Assembly: GCA_029857655.1 (NCBI GenBank)
Contig: JAOUGR010000053.1
Coordinates: forward strand, 1-9,969
Length of the DNA stretch: 9,969 nucleotides
Origin: Gammaproteobacteria bacterium
GTDB lineage: Bacteria > Pseudomonadota > Gammaproteobacteria > Steroidobacterales > Steroidobacteraceae
Direction: 5' to 3'
The stretch's first letter is position 1. Every line of letters starts with the position of its first letter. Shown piece by piece: positions 1 through 7,073 of this stretch. A model generated the notes under the pieces. That model was given only the letters and a program-made list of their open reading frames with translations. It did no database searches and had not been told where the DNA came from. The position numbers and the translations under genes are program-made.

Positions 1-974
1 AGGCGCAGCGAACGGGCCGGGCGCCGCTGGGCTCGCGGCTCTATAAGGAGCGCGACGGAAATCCGGTGCTGCTGAAACGCGAAGTCATTGCGACCGGCGA
101 GCAGCTGATAGACGCGTCATTCGCGCCGTCACAGGGCGAGCCCGCCGTGAGCGTCAAGCTCGACAGCCGTGGCGGCGACGAGATGCTGCGCACGACGCGC
201 GAGAACCTGGGCCGCCCGATGGCCGTGGTGTTCATCGAGAAGGAGCGCGAGCAGGTCGAGCGCAATGGCCAGAAGGTGGTCATCGACAGATCGAAGGAGG
301 AGGTCATCAGCGTCGCGACCATTCGCGGCGTATTTTCCAACAACTTCCAGATCACCGGCCTGTCGGCGGCCGAGGGCAGCGAGCTCGCAAAACTGCTGCG
401 GGCGGGCGCATTGGCCGCGCCGATCTATATCGTCGAGCAGCGCCTGATCGGGCCAAGTCTCGGGCGCGACAACATCGATCGCGGCTTCAGGGCGCTGCTG
501 ATGGGAATGGCGGCGCTATTTGCCTTCATGCTGATCTATTACCGTGTCTTCGGCGTCGTGGCGAGCCTCGTGCTGGTCGCCAATGTCATCCTGATTACGG
601 CGCTGCTGTCGTTGTTCAAGGCTGCGCTGACACTGCCTGGCATCGCCGGCATCGTGCTGACGGTCGGCATGGCGGTGGATGCAAATGTCCTGATCTTCGA
701 GCGCATCCGCGAGGAGCTGCGCAATGGAAATTCGCCGCTGGCGTCGATCAACGCCGGTTTCGAGCGCGCATTCTCCGCGATCGTGGACTCCAACGTGACG
801 ACACTGATCGCGGGCGTCATGTTGTTCGCGTTCGGCACCGGGCCCATCAAGGGCTTCGCGGTCGTGCTGAACCTGGGAATCCTGACCTCGATGTTTACGG
901 CGCTGGTCGGCAGTCGCGCGATGCTCCAGCTGATCTATGGCCGCCGCCGGCGCGTTGAGCGCCTCTCAATCTGA
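1..974 (+). CDS. secD: Protein translocase subunit SecD (5'-truncated by window edge)
   Basis: SecD is an inner-membrane RND-like subunit that works with SecF at SecYEG, using the proton gradient to pull preproteins out on the periplasmic side. The reading frame is already open at base 3 and ends at TGA 972-974, giving about 323 residues, roughly the C-terminal half of a normal ~615-residue SecD. The first ~135 residues are the end of the first periplasmic domain. The motif LLRAGALAAPIYIVEQRLIGPSLG then leads into five membrane segments. The hallmark stretches LPGIAGIVLTVGMAVDANVL, with its membrane aspartate, and FERIREEL are intact. The protein ends in LSI, as E. coli SecD does. secF follows after 10 bases, so the two are surely co-transcribed. 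Upstream yajC and tgt would be expected outside the window. Identification is secure; the N-terminus cannot be judged. Confidence 0.97.
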   Translation, partial: AQRTGRAPLGSRLYKERDGNPVLLKREVIATGEQLIDASFAPSQGEPAVSVKLDSRGGDEMLRTTRENLGRPMAVVFIEKEREQVERNGQKVVIDRSKEEVISVATIRGVFSNNFQITGLSAAEGSELAKLLRAGALAAPIYIVEQRLIGPSLGRDNIDRGFRALLMGMAALFAFMLIYYRVFGVVASLVLVANVILITALLSLFKAALTLPGIAGIVLTVGMAVDANVLIFERIREELRNGNSPLASINAGFERAFSAIVDSNVTTLIAGVMLFAFGTGPIKGFAVVLNLGILTSMFTALVGSRAMLQLIYGRRRRVERLSI

Positions 975-984
975 GGAACCGGCG

Positions 985-1917
985 ATGGAATTCTTCAAGC
1001 GTACGCCGCGTATCCGGTTCCTTGACAGGCGCCGCTACTGGTATGCGGTATCGGTGCTGATAATCATCGGGTCCTTCGTCGCGGTCTTCGTGCACGGCCT
1101 GAATTTCGGCATCGACTTCACCGGTGGCGTGGTCGTGGAAGCGCACTTCCCGCAGGCTCCGGACCTTGAGCGCCTGCGGGATTCACTTTCCGGCGGCGGT
1201 CTCGAAGACGCGCAGGTGCAGACATTTGGCACATCCCAGGACGTGCTGGTGCGCCTGCCGCCCGTCGAAGAAACCGCTGCGCGCCTGGTGGCGGAGCAGG
1301 TGCGCTCGGCACTCGCCGCAGTGGACCCCGGTGTGGATATTCGCCGCACCGAGGCGGTCGGCCCGCAAGCCGGCAGGGAATTGGCGGAAAAAGGCGCGAC
1401 TGCGCTGTTGATGTGCCTGCTGTTCATCGCGATCTACGTGATCGTCCGCTTCCAGTGGAAATTCTCCGTTGGGGCGATCGTCGCGGTGCTGCACGACCCG
1501 ATTGTCGTGGTCGGCGCGTTTGCGTTTACCGGAATCACCTTCGACCTGTCCGTCATGGCGGCAATACTGGCGGTGATCGGCTACTCGCTGAATGACACCG
1601 TGATCGTATTCGACCGCGTGCGCGAGCGACTTGTGCAGATGCGCAAGGCTACGCCGGTCCAGGTCATGGATACGGCGATCAACGAGACGCTGTCGCGGAC
1701 CCTGCTGACTTCCGGCCTGACCGCGCTCGTCGTGACGTCCCTGGTCCTGTTCGGAGGCGAAGCCCTGCGGCCATTCGGACTCGCCTTGTTGATCGGGATA
1801 GCTGTCGGCACCTACTCGTCGATCTACGTGGCCGGCGCGCTGGCGCTCGACCTGGGCCTCTCGCAGCGCGACCTGATGCCGCCCGAGAAGAGGAGTGAGG
1901 TCGATGCGCTGCCCTGA
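985..1917 (+). CDS. secF: Protein translocase subunit SecF
   Basis: SecF is the inner-membrane partner of SecD in the auxiliary SecDF(YajC) translocase complex. The 310-residue product is close to the E. coli length (323). It has a first membrane segment at about residues 20-38, the GIDFTGG motif with D44, a periplasmic domain to about residue 135, and then five membrane segments. These contain the family signature SLNDTVIVFDRVRE and a C-terminal LIGIAVGTYSSIYVA stretch. The start at 985 is chosen because GAGGA at 973-977 lies 7 bases upstream and the protein then begins MEFFKRTPRIRFLD. The frame stays open to an ATG at 937, but that start would add 16 residues overlapping secD. secD ends 10 bases before, and the TerC gene starts 20 bases after, which suggests one transcript. 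Nothing looks broken. Confidence 0.97.
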   Translation: MEFFKRTPRIRFLDRRRYWYAVSVLIIIGSFVAVFVHGLNFGIDFTGGVVVEAHFPQAPDLERLRDSLSGGGLEDAQVQTFGTSQDVLVRLPPVEETAARLVAEQVRSALAAVDPGVDIRRTEAVGPQAGRELAEKGATALLMCLLFIAIYVIVRFQWKFSVGAIVAVLHDPIVVVGAFAFTGITFDLSVMAAILAVIGYSLNDTVIVFDRVRERLVQMRKATPVQVMDTAINETLSRTLLTSGLTALVVTSLVLFGGEALRPFGLALLIGIAVGTYSSIYVAGALALDLGLSQRDLMPPEKRSEVDALP

Positions 1918-1937
1918 ACGGGCCGACGGGAGGGTCA

Positions 1938-2699
1938 GTGATCGAGTTTCTGAGTGATCCTGCAGTCTGGGTATCCTTCCTGACCCTGACCGTGCTCGAG
2001 GTCGTCCTCGGCATCGACAACATCATCTTCCTTTCCATCCTGGTTTCGCGCCTGCCGAAGGAGTTGCAGGCACGCGCGCGGACACTGGGTCTCGCCTTCG
2101 CGATGCTGACGCGCATCGCCCTGTTGTTCTCGATCACCTGGCTGACCAGGCTGACGGCCCCGCTGTTCACGATCCTGAGCGAGGAGATTTCGGGGCGCGA
2201 CCTGATCCTGTTTGCCGGCGGGCTGTTCCTGATGGCCAAGAGCGTCAGCGAAATCCACAGCGCGCTCGAGGGTCCGGAGGATCACGGTGCGCCGAGAGTC
2301 AAGTTACAGACAAAGATACTGGGTGTGGTTGTCCAGATCGGCATCATCGACATCATTTTCTCGCTGGACTCGGTGCTGACAGCCGTCGGCCTGGCCGACC
2401 ACGTATCCATCATGGTCGCCGCGATCGTGATCGCGGTGTTCGTCATGATGTTCATGGCTGGCCCGATTCACGAGTTCATCGAACGTCGCCCGACCATCAA
2501 GATTCTCGCATTGGCATTTCTGATCCTGATTGGAGTCGCGCTGGTCGGCGAGTCCTTCGATCTGGAAATCCCAAAGGGTTACCTGTACTTCGCGATGGCA
2601 TTCTCGGTCGGCGTGGAGATGGTCAATATCCGCATGCGCCGCCGGAGCGACGCCGCGCCGGTCGCGTTGCGCGAGCGGGGAATCCCCGGGGACGAATAG
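1938..2699 (+). CDS. TerC-family integral membrane protein, YgdQ-like
   Basis: The 253-residue polytopic membrane protein matches the TerC family along its whole length, with closest resemblance to E. coli YgdQ (about 237 residues). Visible hallmarks are EVVLGIDNIIF near residues 21-31 (E21, D27), SEEISGRDLILFAGG near 81-95, and DIIFSLDSVLTAVGL near 138-152 (D138, D144). The conserved membrane acidic residues are those thought to handle metal ions. Some TerC relatives, such as Alx, export manganese; the role of the YgdQ branch is not established, so metal-ion export is inference. The start is GTG 1938, preceded by GGGAGGG (1928-1934) at 3 bases, and no better ATG lies nearby. It follows secF by 20 bases and is probably read from the secDF transcript. 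The C-terminal tail after residue 233 is arginine-rich and probably cytoplasmic. It ends 4 bases before the oppositely directed permease gene. Confidence 0.92.
   Translation: MIEFLSDPAVWVSFLTLTVLEVVLGIDNIIFLSILVSRLPKELQARARTLGLAFAMLTRIALLFSITWLTRLTAPLFTILSEEISGRDLILFAGGLFLMAKSVSEIHSALEGPEDHGAPRVKLQTKILGVVVQIGIIDIIFSLDSVLTAVGLADHVSIMVAAIVIAVFVMMFMAGPIHEFIERRPTIKILALAFLILIGVALVGESFDLEIPKGYLYFAMAFSVGVEMVNIRMRRRSDAAPVALRERGIPGDE
2676..2691. terminator. Possible bidirectional hairpin between convergent genes
   Basis: CGGGG-AAT-CCCCG forms a perfect 5-bp stem at 2676-2688, continuing into a CCCCGGGG palindrome at 2684-2691. It lies within the last codons of the TerC gene and 12 or more bases beyond the permease stop. 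No T-run follows on either strand, so it is not a classic intrinsic terminator. It is noted because the convergent genes leave only 4 bases for termination signals. Confidence 0.25.
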
Positions 2700-2703
2700 G
2701 CGC

Positions 2704-4185
2704 TCAGGCGCTGCGATTCAGCAGGCTGTGGCGGCGGCTGTATCCGAAGTAGATCGCAAAGCCGATCAGGATCCACGCTCCCATCCAGTGCCAGTTGTCC
2801 ATGAACGCCCGGCCGAACAGCCACAGGCAGGCGGCCGCGCCCAGGATGCAGACGACCGGTGCGGCCGGCACGCGAAACGAGCGATGCAGGTCGGGTCGTG
2901 TGCGACGCAGCACCAGCACGCCGATGCAGACCGTCGCAAACGCGAGCAGCGTGCCCATCGATACGAGGTCGCCCAGCACGCCGATCGGCAGCAGGCCGGC
3001 AAGGATCAGCGCCGTTACGGCGACGACGACCGTGCCGACGTGCGGCGTGCGGAATTCAGGATGGACGCGGCCAAACAACCTGGGGATCAGGCCGTCGCGG
3101 GCCATCGTGTAGAAGATGCGCGGCTGGCCGACCATCATCACCAGGATCACCGAAGAAAGTCCGGCGAGCGCGCCGACTTCGACCAGTGTCTTGAGCCACA
3201 GCAGGCTCGGGTAGGTCTCAAGAGCGGTCGCAACCGGTTTCGGCGTGCCGAGTTGCGTGTACGGGACCATGCCGGTCAACACCGCGGCCATCGCGATGTA
3301 GAGCACCGTGCAGATGGCGAGTGAACCCAGGATGCCGATCGGCATGTCGCGCTGCGGATTCTTGGCTTCCTGCGCCGCCGTCGATACGGCGTCGAAGCCT
3401 ATGTAGGCAAAGAACACGATCGATGCGCCGCGCAGCACGCCGTCCCAGCCGAAACGCCCCGGGCCCTCTGGTTCAGGGATGAATGGCGTCCAGTTCGCGG
3501 GATCGACGTATTGCAGGCTGAATGCCATGAATAGCAGCAGCACTGCGACCTTGATCGCGACGATTACTGCGTTGACCGTTGCCGACTGGGTGATGCCGCG
3601 ATAGCACAGGGCCCCGACAGCGATGACGATCGCGATCGCAGGCAGGTTTATCAGCGCACCAGTCGTGACCATCCGGCCGTTGACGAGGTTAAGCGGCGCG
3701 TTCGTCAATATCGCGGGCAACGCCAACGATGTGCCGGTCATGTGTCCTATCGAATCCAGCAGGCCCGTGAAGTAGCCGGACCAGCCGACTGCGACGGTGG
3801 CCGCGGCGAAGGTGTACTCGAGCACGAGGTTCCAGCCGATGAACCAGGCGACGAATTCGCCGAGCGTCGCATATGAATAGGAATAAGCGCTGCCCGACAC
3901 CGGAAGCATCGCCGCGAATTCCGCATAGCAGAGTCCGGCGAAGGCGCAGGCGATACCGGCCATGACGAAGCTCAGGACAATCGCGGGGCCCGCATGATTG
4001 GCCGCGGCCTGGCCTGTCATCACGAAGATGCCGGCGCCGATCACGGCGCCGATACCGAGCATCACCAGGTGCCCCGCAGTCAGCGAACGCTTGAGCGTGA
4101 CTTCGCCAGTCAGACTGCCTTCGACCGGCTCGCCGGCGTCCACATGCGGCGCAGCGGTGATTGGTTTGGTGCGAAACAGATTCAT
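2704..4185 (-). CDS. APC-superfamily amino acid permease (cationic amino acid transporter type)
   Basis: The 493-residue polytopic inner-membrane transporter belongs to the amino acid-polyamine-organocation superfamily and most resembles the CAT-like branch (YfnA/YhdG type). Residues 44-55, GIGAVIGAGIFV, form the unwound first-helix substrate-binding motif. Further family stretches are YAEFAAMLPVSGSAYSYSYA, GEFVAWFIGWNLVLEY and FFAYIGFDAVSTAAQEAKNP. I count about 12 or more hydrophobic segments. The start at 4185 is supported by AGGGGG (4195-4200) 9 bases upstream. It lies 74 bases downstream of suhB on the same strand, with a weak promoter-like pair in the gap, so it may be co-transcribed or independent. 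It converges on the TerC gene. Exact substrate cannot be read from sequence: basic amino acids are typical for relatives, but broad specificity is possible. It is not part of the usual secDF-suhB neighbourhood, so it looks like an insertion in this lineage. Confidence 0.93.
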   Translation of the reverse strand: MNLFRTKPITAAPHVDAGEPVEGSLTGEVTLKRSLTAGHLVMLGIGAVIGAGIFVMTGQAAANHAGPAIVLSFVMAGIACAFAGLCYAEFAAMLPVSGSAYSYSYATLGEFVAWFIGWNLVLEYTFAAATVAVGWSGYFTGLLDSIGHMTGTSLALPAILTNAPLNLVNGRMVTTGALINLPAIAIVIAVGALCYRGITQSATVNAVIVAIKVAVLLLFMAFSLQYVDPANWTPFIPEPEGPGRFGWDGVLRGASIVFFAYIGFDAVSTAAQEAKNPQRDMPIGILGSLAICTVLYIAMAAVLTGMVPYTQLGTPKPVATALETYPSLLWLKTLVEVGALAGLSSVILVMMVGQPRIFYTMARDGLIPRLFGRVHPEFRTPHVGTVVVAVTALILAGLLPIGVLGDLVSMGTLLAFATVCIGVLVLRRTRPDLHRSFRVPAAPVVCILGAAACLWLFGRAFMDNWHWMGAWILIGFAIYFGYSRRHSLLNRSA

Positions 4186-4215
4186 GCTGGTATTCCCCCT
4201 GCAGGATCGTTGCGG

Positions 4216-4244
4216 ACTCTAACCCACGCCCGGGGCGATTGCGA
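4216..4244 (-). promoter_or_regulatory. Weak candidate promoter for the amino acid permease
   Basis: Reading the minus strand, TCGCAA (4244-4239) and TAGAGT (4221-4216) are separated by 17 bases and end 30 bases before the permease start. The match to sigma-70 consensus is only 3/6 and 4/6, so this is a suggestion from spacing and position. Read-through from suhB is the alternative. Confidence 0.25.
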
Positions 4245-4259
4245 GACTGCCCGCAGCCG

Positions 4260-5057
4260 TCACGCGCGCAGGTCGTCAGTCAGGAATGGCGCGAAGGATT
4301 CGACCAGCGCCGCGAACATGCGCGGATTTCCGGCGACCAGGTTGCCGCCGTCGAGGTAGGGATTTCCGGCCAGCGTACCGATGCGGCCGCCGGCTTCGGT
4401 GATCATCAGGCAACCCGCCGCCGTGTCCCAGGGCGCGAGTCCGAGCTCCCAGAATCCGTCCAGGCGCCCCGCCGCGACATAAGCCAGATCGAGCGCGGCG
4501 GAGCCTGGCCTGCGCACGCCAGCAGCGTGCTGCATGACCTGCTCCAGCATCGAAAGGTAGGGTTTCATCCAGCGCGTATTGGCGCGATACGGAAAACCGG
4601 TGCCGATCAGCGCACCGTCGATCGAGCGCTGTGCGGACACCCGCAGCCTGCGGTTCTCAAGTTGTGCGCCCGCGCCGCGCGAAGCGGTGAACAGCTCACT
4701 GCGCAGCGGATCGAAAATGACGCCCGCCTCGACGTGACCACGATGCTGGCAGGCGATCGATACCGCAAATTGCGGGAAGCCGTGCAGGAAATTGGTCGTG
4801 CCGTCCAGCGGGTCGATGATCCAGACATACTCGTCGCCGCCCTGGCGGCCGCTTTCCTCGGCGAGGATTCCGTGATCCGGATAGGCCTTGTGTATCGTTT
4901 CGATCACCAGCTGCTCCGCCGCGCGATCGATCTCGGTAACGAAGTCGTTGCGGCTCTTCTCGCTGACCGTGACCCCGCCGGCACGATCGAGGTTTCGCAC
5001 GATCAGCTCACCGGCGCGACGTGCGGCGCCGACGGCGATATTGACCAGGGGATGCAT
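4260..5057 (-). CDS. suhB: Inositol-1-monophosphatase family protein SuhB
   Basis: SuhB is a Mg2+-dependent phosphatase of the inositol monophosphatase family. In E. coli it also joins the ribosomal RNA antitermination complex and supports ribosome assembly. The 265-residue product follows E. coli SuhB closely from its MHPLVNIAVGAARRAG start. Metal and catalytic residues are visible: E67 in AEES, the DPLDGTTNF motif (D82, D85) and WDTAAG (D211). GSAALDLAYVAAGRLDGF near 185-202 is also family-typical. The start at 5057 is preferred because it matches the family N-terminus and GGAG lies 6 bases upstream (5067-5064). The open frame continues to 5519, but that part runs antisense through trmJ. 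It is divergent from trmJ across 97 bases, an arrangement also seen in E. coli. Which of its two roles dominates here cannot be told. Confidence 0.96.
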   Translation of the reverse strand: MHPLVNIAVGAARRAGELIVRNLDRAGGVTVSEKSRNDFVTEIDRAAEQLVIETIHKAYPDHGILAEESGRQGGDEYVWIIDPLDGTTNFLHGFPQFAVSIACQHRGHVEAGVIFDPLRSELFTASRGAGAQLENRRLRVSAQRSIDGALIGTGFPYRANTRWMKPYLSMLEQVMQHAAGVRRPGSAALDLAYVAAGRLDGFWELGLAPWDTAAGCLMITEAGGRIGTLAGNPYLDGGNLVAGNPRMFAALVESFAPFLTDDLRA

Positions 5058-5154
5058 TGATCGCTCCGGCAGCAGCTTAAAGAACCGCCGCGGCGAGGCA
5101 TTCAGCGCCTGCCAGCGGCACCGGTAGAATACCAGCAATCCTTCGTGAGCCGCG
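5058..5154. promoter_or_regulatory. Divergent suhB/trmJ intergenic promoter region
   Basis: These 97 bases must carry promoters for both suhB (minus) and trmJ (plus). The clearest element is the plus-strand TAGAAT at 5125-5130 within CGGTAGAAT, ending 24 bases before the trmJ ATG. The -35 is poor (TTCAGC, 5101-5106, 18-base spacing). A GTGAG ribosome-binding-like sequence lies at 5145-5149. No convincing minus-strand promoter was found; TTTAAG (5080-5075) is only suggestive. I see no IscR-type operator, but cannot exclude one. Confidence 0.5.
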
Positions 5155-5880
5155 ATGACCAAAGCCGTCCGCATCGTCCTTGTCGACACCAGCCATCCGG
5201 GCAACATCGGCGCGGCGGCGCGCGCGATGAAGAACATGGGGCTGTCATCGCTGGTACTGGTGCGTCCGCAGTCGTATCCGGATGCCGAGGCCACCGCGCG
5301 TGCTTCAGGGGCGGCGGACCTGCTCGCGGCGGCCACCGTCGTGCCGTCCATCGATGCCGCGATCGAAGGTTGCGGTCTCGTGCTCGGCACCAGTGCGCGG
5401 CGCCGCAATGCCAACTGGCGCATGCTCGATGCCCGCATGGCGGCCGCCGAATTGCTGGCGACCAGCGAGTCCCGGCCCGCTGCCGTGCTGTTTGGCGGCG
5501 AACGCAATGGTCTCGCCAACGACGAGCTTGCGCGCTGCCATGCCCTGATCCAGATACCAGCGGATCCGCTGTATGAGTCGCTGAATGTCGCACAGGCGGT
5601 GCAGGTCGTCTGCTACGAGATCATGATGGCGCAGCGCCATCCGGGGGATTCACCGGAGCCCGTTTCGCAGCCGGCAGGCGCGGAAGACATGGCGGCGCTG
5701 CACCGGCACCTGGATCGCGTGCTCGAACGCGTCGGATTCATGCACCCGGGCAATGCCGCACAACTGCGCCCGCGACTCGAGCGCCTGCTTGCGCGCGCCG
5801 TGCCGGACGAAAAGGAAGTTCGTATCCTGCGTGGAATGCTGACCGCGATCGAGCGCCACGGTTCGCTACCGGAGGAATGA
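5155..5880 (+). CDS. trmJ: tRNA (cytidine/uridine-2'-O-)-methyltransferase TrmJ
   Basis: TrmJ is a SPOUT-class, knotted SAM-dependent methyltransferase that 2'-O-methylates nucleotide 32 in the anticodon loop of certain tRNAs. The 241-residue product is the usual length (E. coli 246). Motif 1 is HPGNIGAAARAMKNMG with R23; motif 2 is LFGGERNGL near 112-120; motif 3 is SLNVAQAVQVVCYE near 142-155 (S142, N144). The C-terminal helical extension ends in the conserved EVRILRGMLTAIE. It is the first gene of the plus-strand run leading into iscS, with which it overlaps or nearly touches. In E. coli and Pseudomonas trmJ likewise stands upstream of the isc operon, but there iscR (and cysE in Pseudomonas) intervenes. 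No defect is seen. Confidence 0.96.
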   Translation: MTKAVRIVLVDTSHPGNIGAAARAMKNMGLSSLVLVRPQSYPDAEATARASGAADLLAAATVVPSIDAAIEGCGLVLGTSARRRNANWRMLDARMAAAELLATSESRPAAVLFGGERNGLANDELARCHALIQIPADPLYESLNVAQAVQVVCYEIMMAQRHPGDSPEPVSQPAGAEDMAALHRHLDRVLERVGFMHPGNAAQLRPRLERLLARAVPDEKEVRILRGMLTAIERHGSLPEE

Positions 5881-5885
5881 AGGCA

Positions 5886-7073
5886 ATGACGACTGCAGCC
5901 CCAATCTACCTGGATCACGCTGCAACGGCGCCGCTCGATCCGCAGGTCGCTGCAGCCATCTGCGAATGCCTGCGCGATCCCGGGTTGCAGGGAAATGCCG
6001 CTTCCGTGCATGCACCGGGGCGCGCGGCCGCAGTGCGCGTTGAGCAGGCGCGCGCACAGGTTGCGCGGCTGGTCGGTGCCGAGCCTGGCTCGATCGTGTT
6101 CACGTCCGGAGCGACCGAGAGCGTGAATCTCGCGATCCTCGGCGCCGCGCGCGCGGCGGGCGCAAACCTGCACCATCTGGTAACGGCGCGCACCGAGCAT
6201 CGCGCAGCGCTCGATGCCTGCCGCCAGCTCGAGCGCGAGGGATTCGCGGTGAGCTGGCTGGCGACCGGCAGCGATGGCAGCGCCGATCCCGCGCAGGTCG
6301 CGAGTGCGCTGCGGCCGGGCACGGCACTGGTCTCGCTGATGCACGCGAACAACGAGACCGGCGTCATCAACGATATCGCGGCAGTCGGGCAGTTATGCCT
6401 TGAGCGGGGCGTCACCTTTCATGTCGATGCCGCGCAGAGCGCCGGCAAACTGCCGATCGACGTACAGGCAATGAATGTGGCGCTACTCAGCTTTTGTGCC
6501 CATAAGCTCGGCGGCCCCAAGGGCATCGGCGCCCTCTACGTGAGACACCGTCCGCGCCCCGCGCTGCAGCCATTGCAGTTCGGTGGGGGCCACGAGCGCG
6601 GCCTGCGCGCGGGTTCCCTGGCCACGCATCAGATTGTCGGTTTTGGCGTCGCCTGCGAACTCGCCCTCACCCGTCTCGCAGACGATGCGGCGCGTGTTCG
6701 CGCGCTGCGCGAGCGCCTCTGGGCCGGCCTTCAGGCGGCCGCACCAGTGGAGCGAAATGGCGGGACCGAGCCGGGTTTGCCGGGCATCCTGAATGTCCGC
6801 TTTCCGGGCATCGAGGGCGAAAGCCTGCTGTTGTCGCTCGATGGCAGGCTGGCTGCGTCCAGCGGTTCGGCCTGCAGTTCTGCGAGCGCCGAACCCTCCT
6901 ATGTCCTTCGAGCGCTTGGCCTGTCTGATCTGGCTGCCCAGGCCTCGCTTCGACTGAGCCTGGGCCGGGCAACCACGGGAGAGGAAGTTGATCGCGCGGC
7001 CGCACTGCTCGTGGCAAGCGTCAATCGTCTGCGTGCGCTGCTGCCTGCCGGGGCGATCGAACGGATCGCATGA
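5886..7073 (+). CDS. iscS: Cysteine desulfurase, IscS type with shortened C-terminus
   Basis: This pyridoxal-phosphate enzyme converts cysteine to alanine and carries the released sulfur as a persulfide for Fe-S clusters, tRNA thiolation and cofactors. The 395-residue product resembles E. coli IscS throughout: SGATES near 74-79, TEH with H105, D181/Q184 in HVDAAQS, PLP lysine K207 in AHKLGGPKG, GGGHERGLRAGSLATHQIVG, and catalytic C330 in SSGSACSSASAEPSYVLRALGL. ATG 5886 is preferred because GGAGG (5871-5875) lies 10 bases upstream; ATG 5877, inside the trmJ stop, has almost no spacing and adds only MKA. The end is odd: it stops at LPAGAIERIA, without the last ~12 residues, including the SIEWAHH-like tail, that E. 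coli IscS uses to bind IscU. A NifS or other group I desulfurase label is possible, but gene position argues for IscS descent. Confidence 0.93.
   Translation: MTTAAPIYLDHAATAPLDPQVAAAICECLRDPGLQGNAASVHAPGRAAAVRVEQARAQVARLVGAEPGSIVFTSGATESVNLAILGAARAAGANLHHLVTARTEHRAALDACRQLEREGFAVSWLATGSDGSADPAQVASALRPGTALVSLMHANNETGVINDIAAVGQLCLERGVTFHVDAAQSAGKLPIDVQAMNVALLSFCAHKLGGPKGIGALYVRHRPRPALQPLQFGGGHERGLRAGSLATHQIVGFGVACELALTRLADDAARVRALRERLWAGLQAAAPVERNGGTEPGLPGILNVRFPGIEGESLLLSLDGRLAASSGSACSSASAEPSYVLRALGLSDLAAQASLRLSLGRATTGEEVDRAAALLVASVNRLRALLPAGAIERIA

Noticed and set aside
937..984. Upstream ATG start for secF at 937
   Set aside because: It would lie inside secD with no good ribosome-binding site; 985 has GAGGA at proper spacing and a family-like N-terminus.
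1918..1937. Manganese riboswitch (yybP-ykoY type) before the TerC-family gene
   Set aside because: Only 20 bases separate it from secF, far too few for a riboswitch, and no such motif is seen.
2530..3324. Plus-strand 264-codon frame overlapping the end of the TerC gene and the permease
   Set aside because: Its composition is typical of a frame-shifted shadow, and it conflicts with two clear membrane-protein genes.
5058..5519. Upstream extension of the suhB reading frame by about 150 residues
   Set aside because: It runs antisense through trmJ, has low-complexity Arg/Ala/Ser composition, and family alignment plus a GGAG site place the suhB start at 5057.
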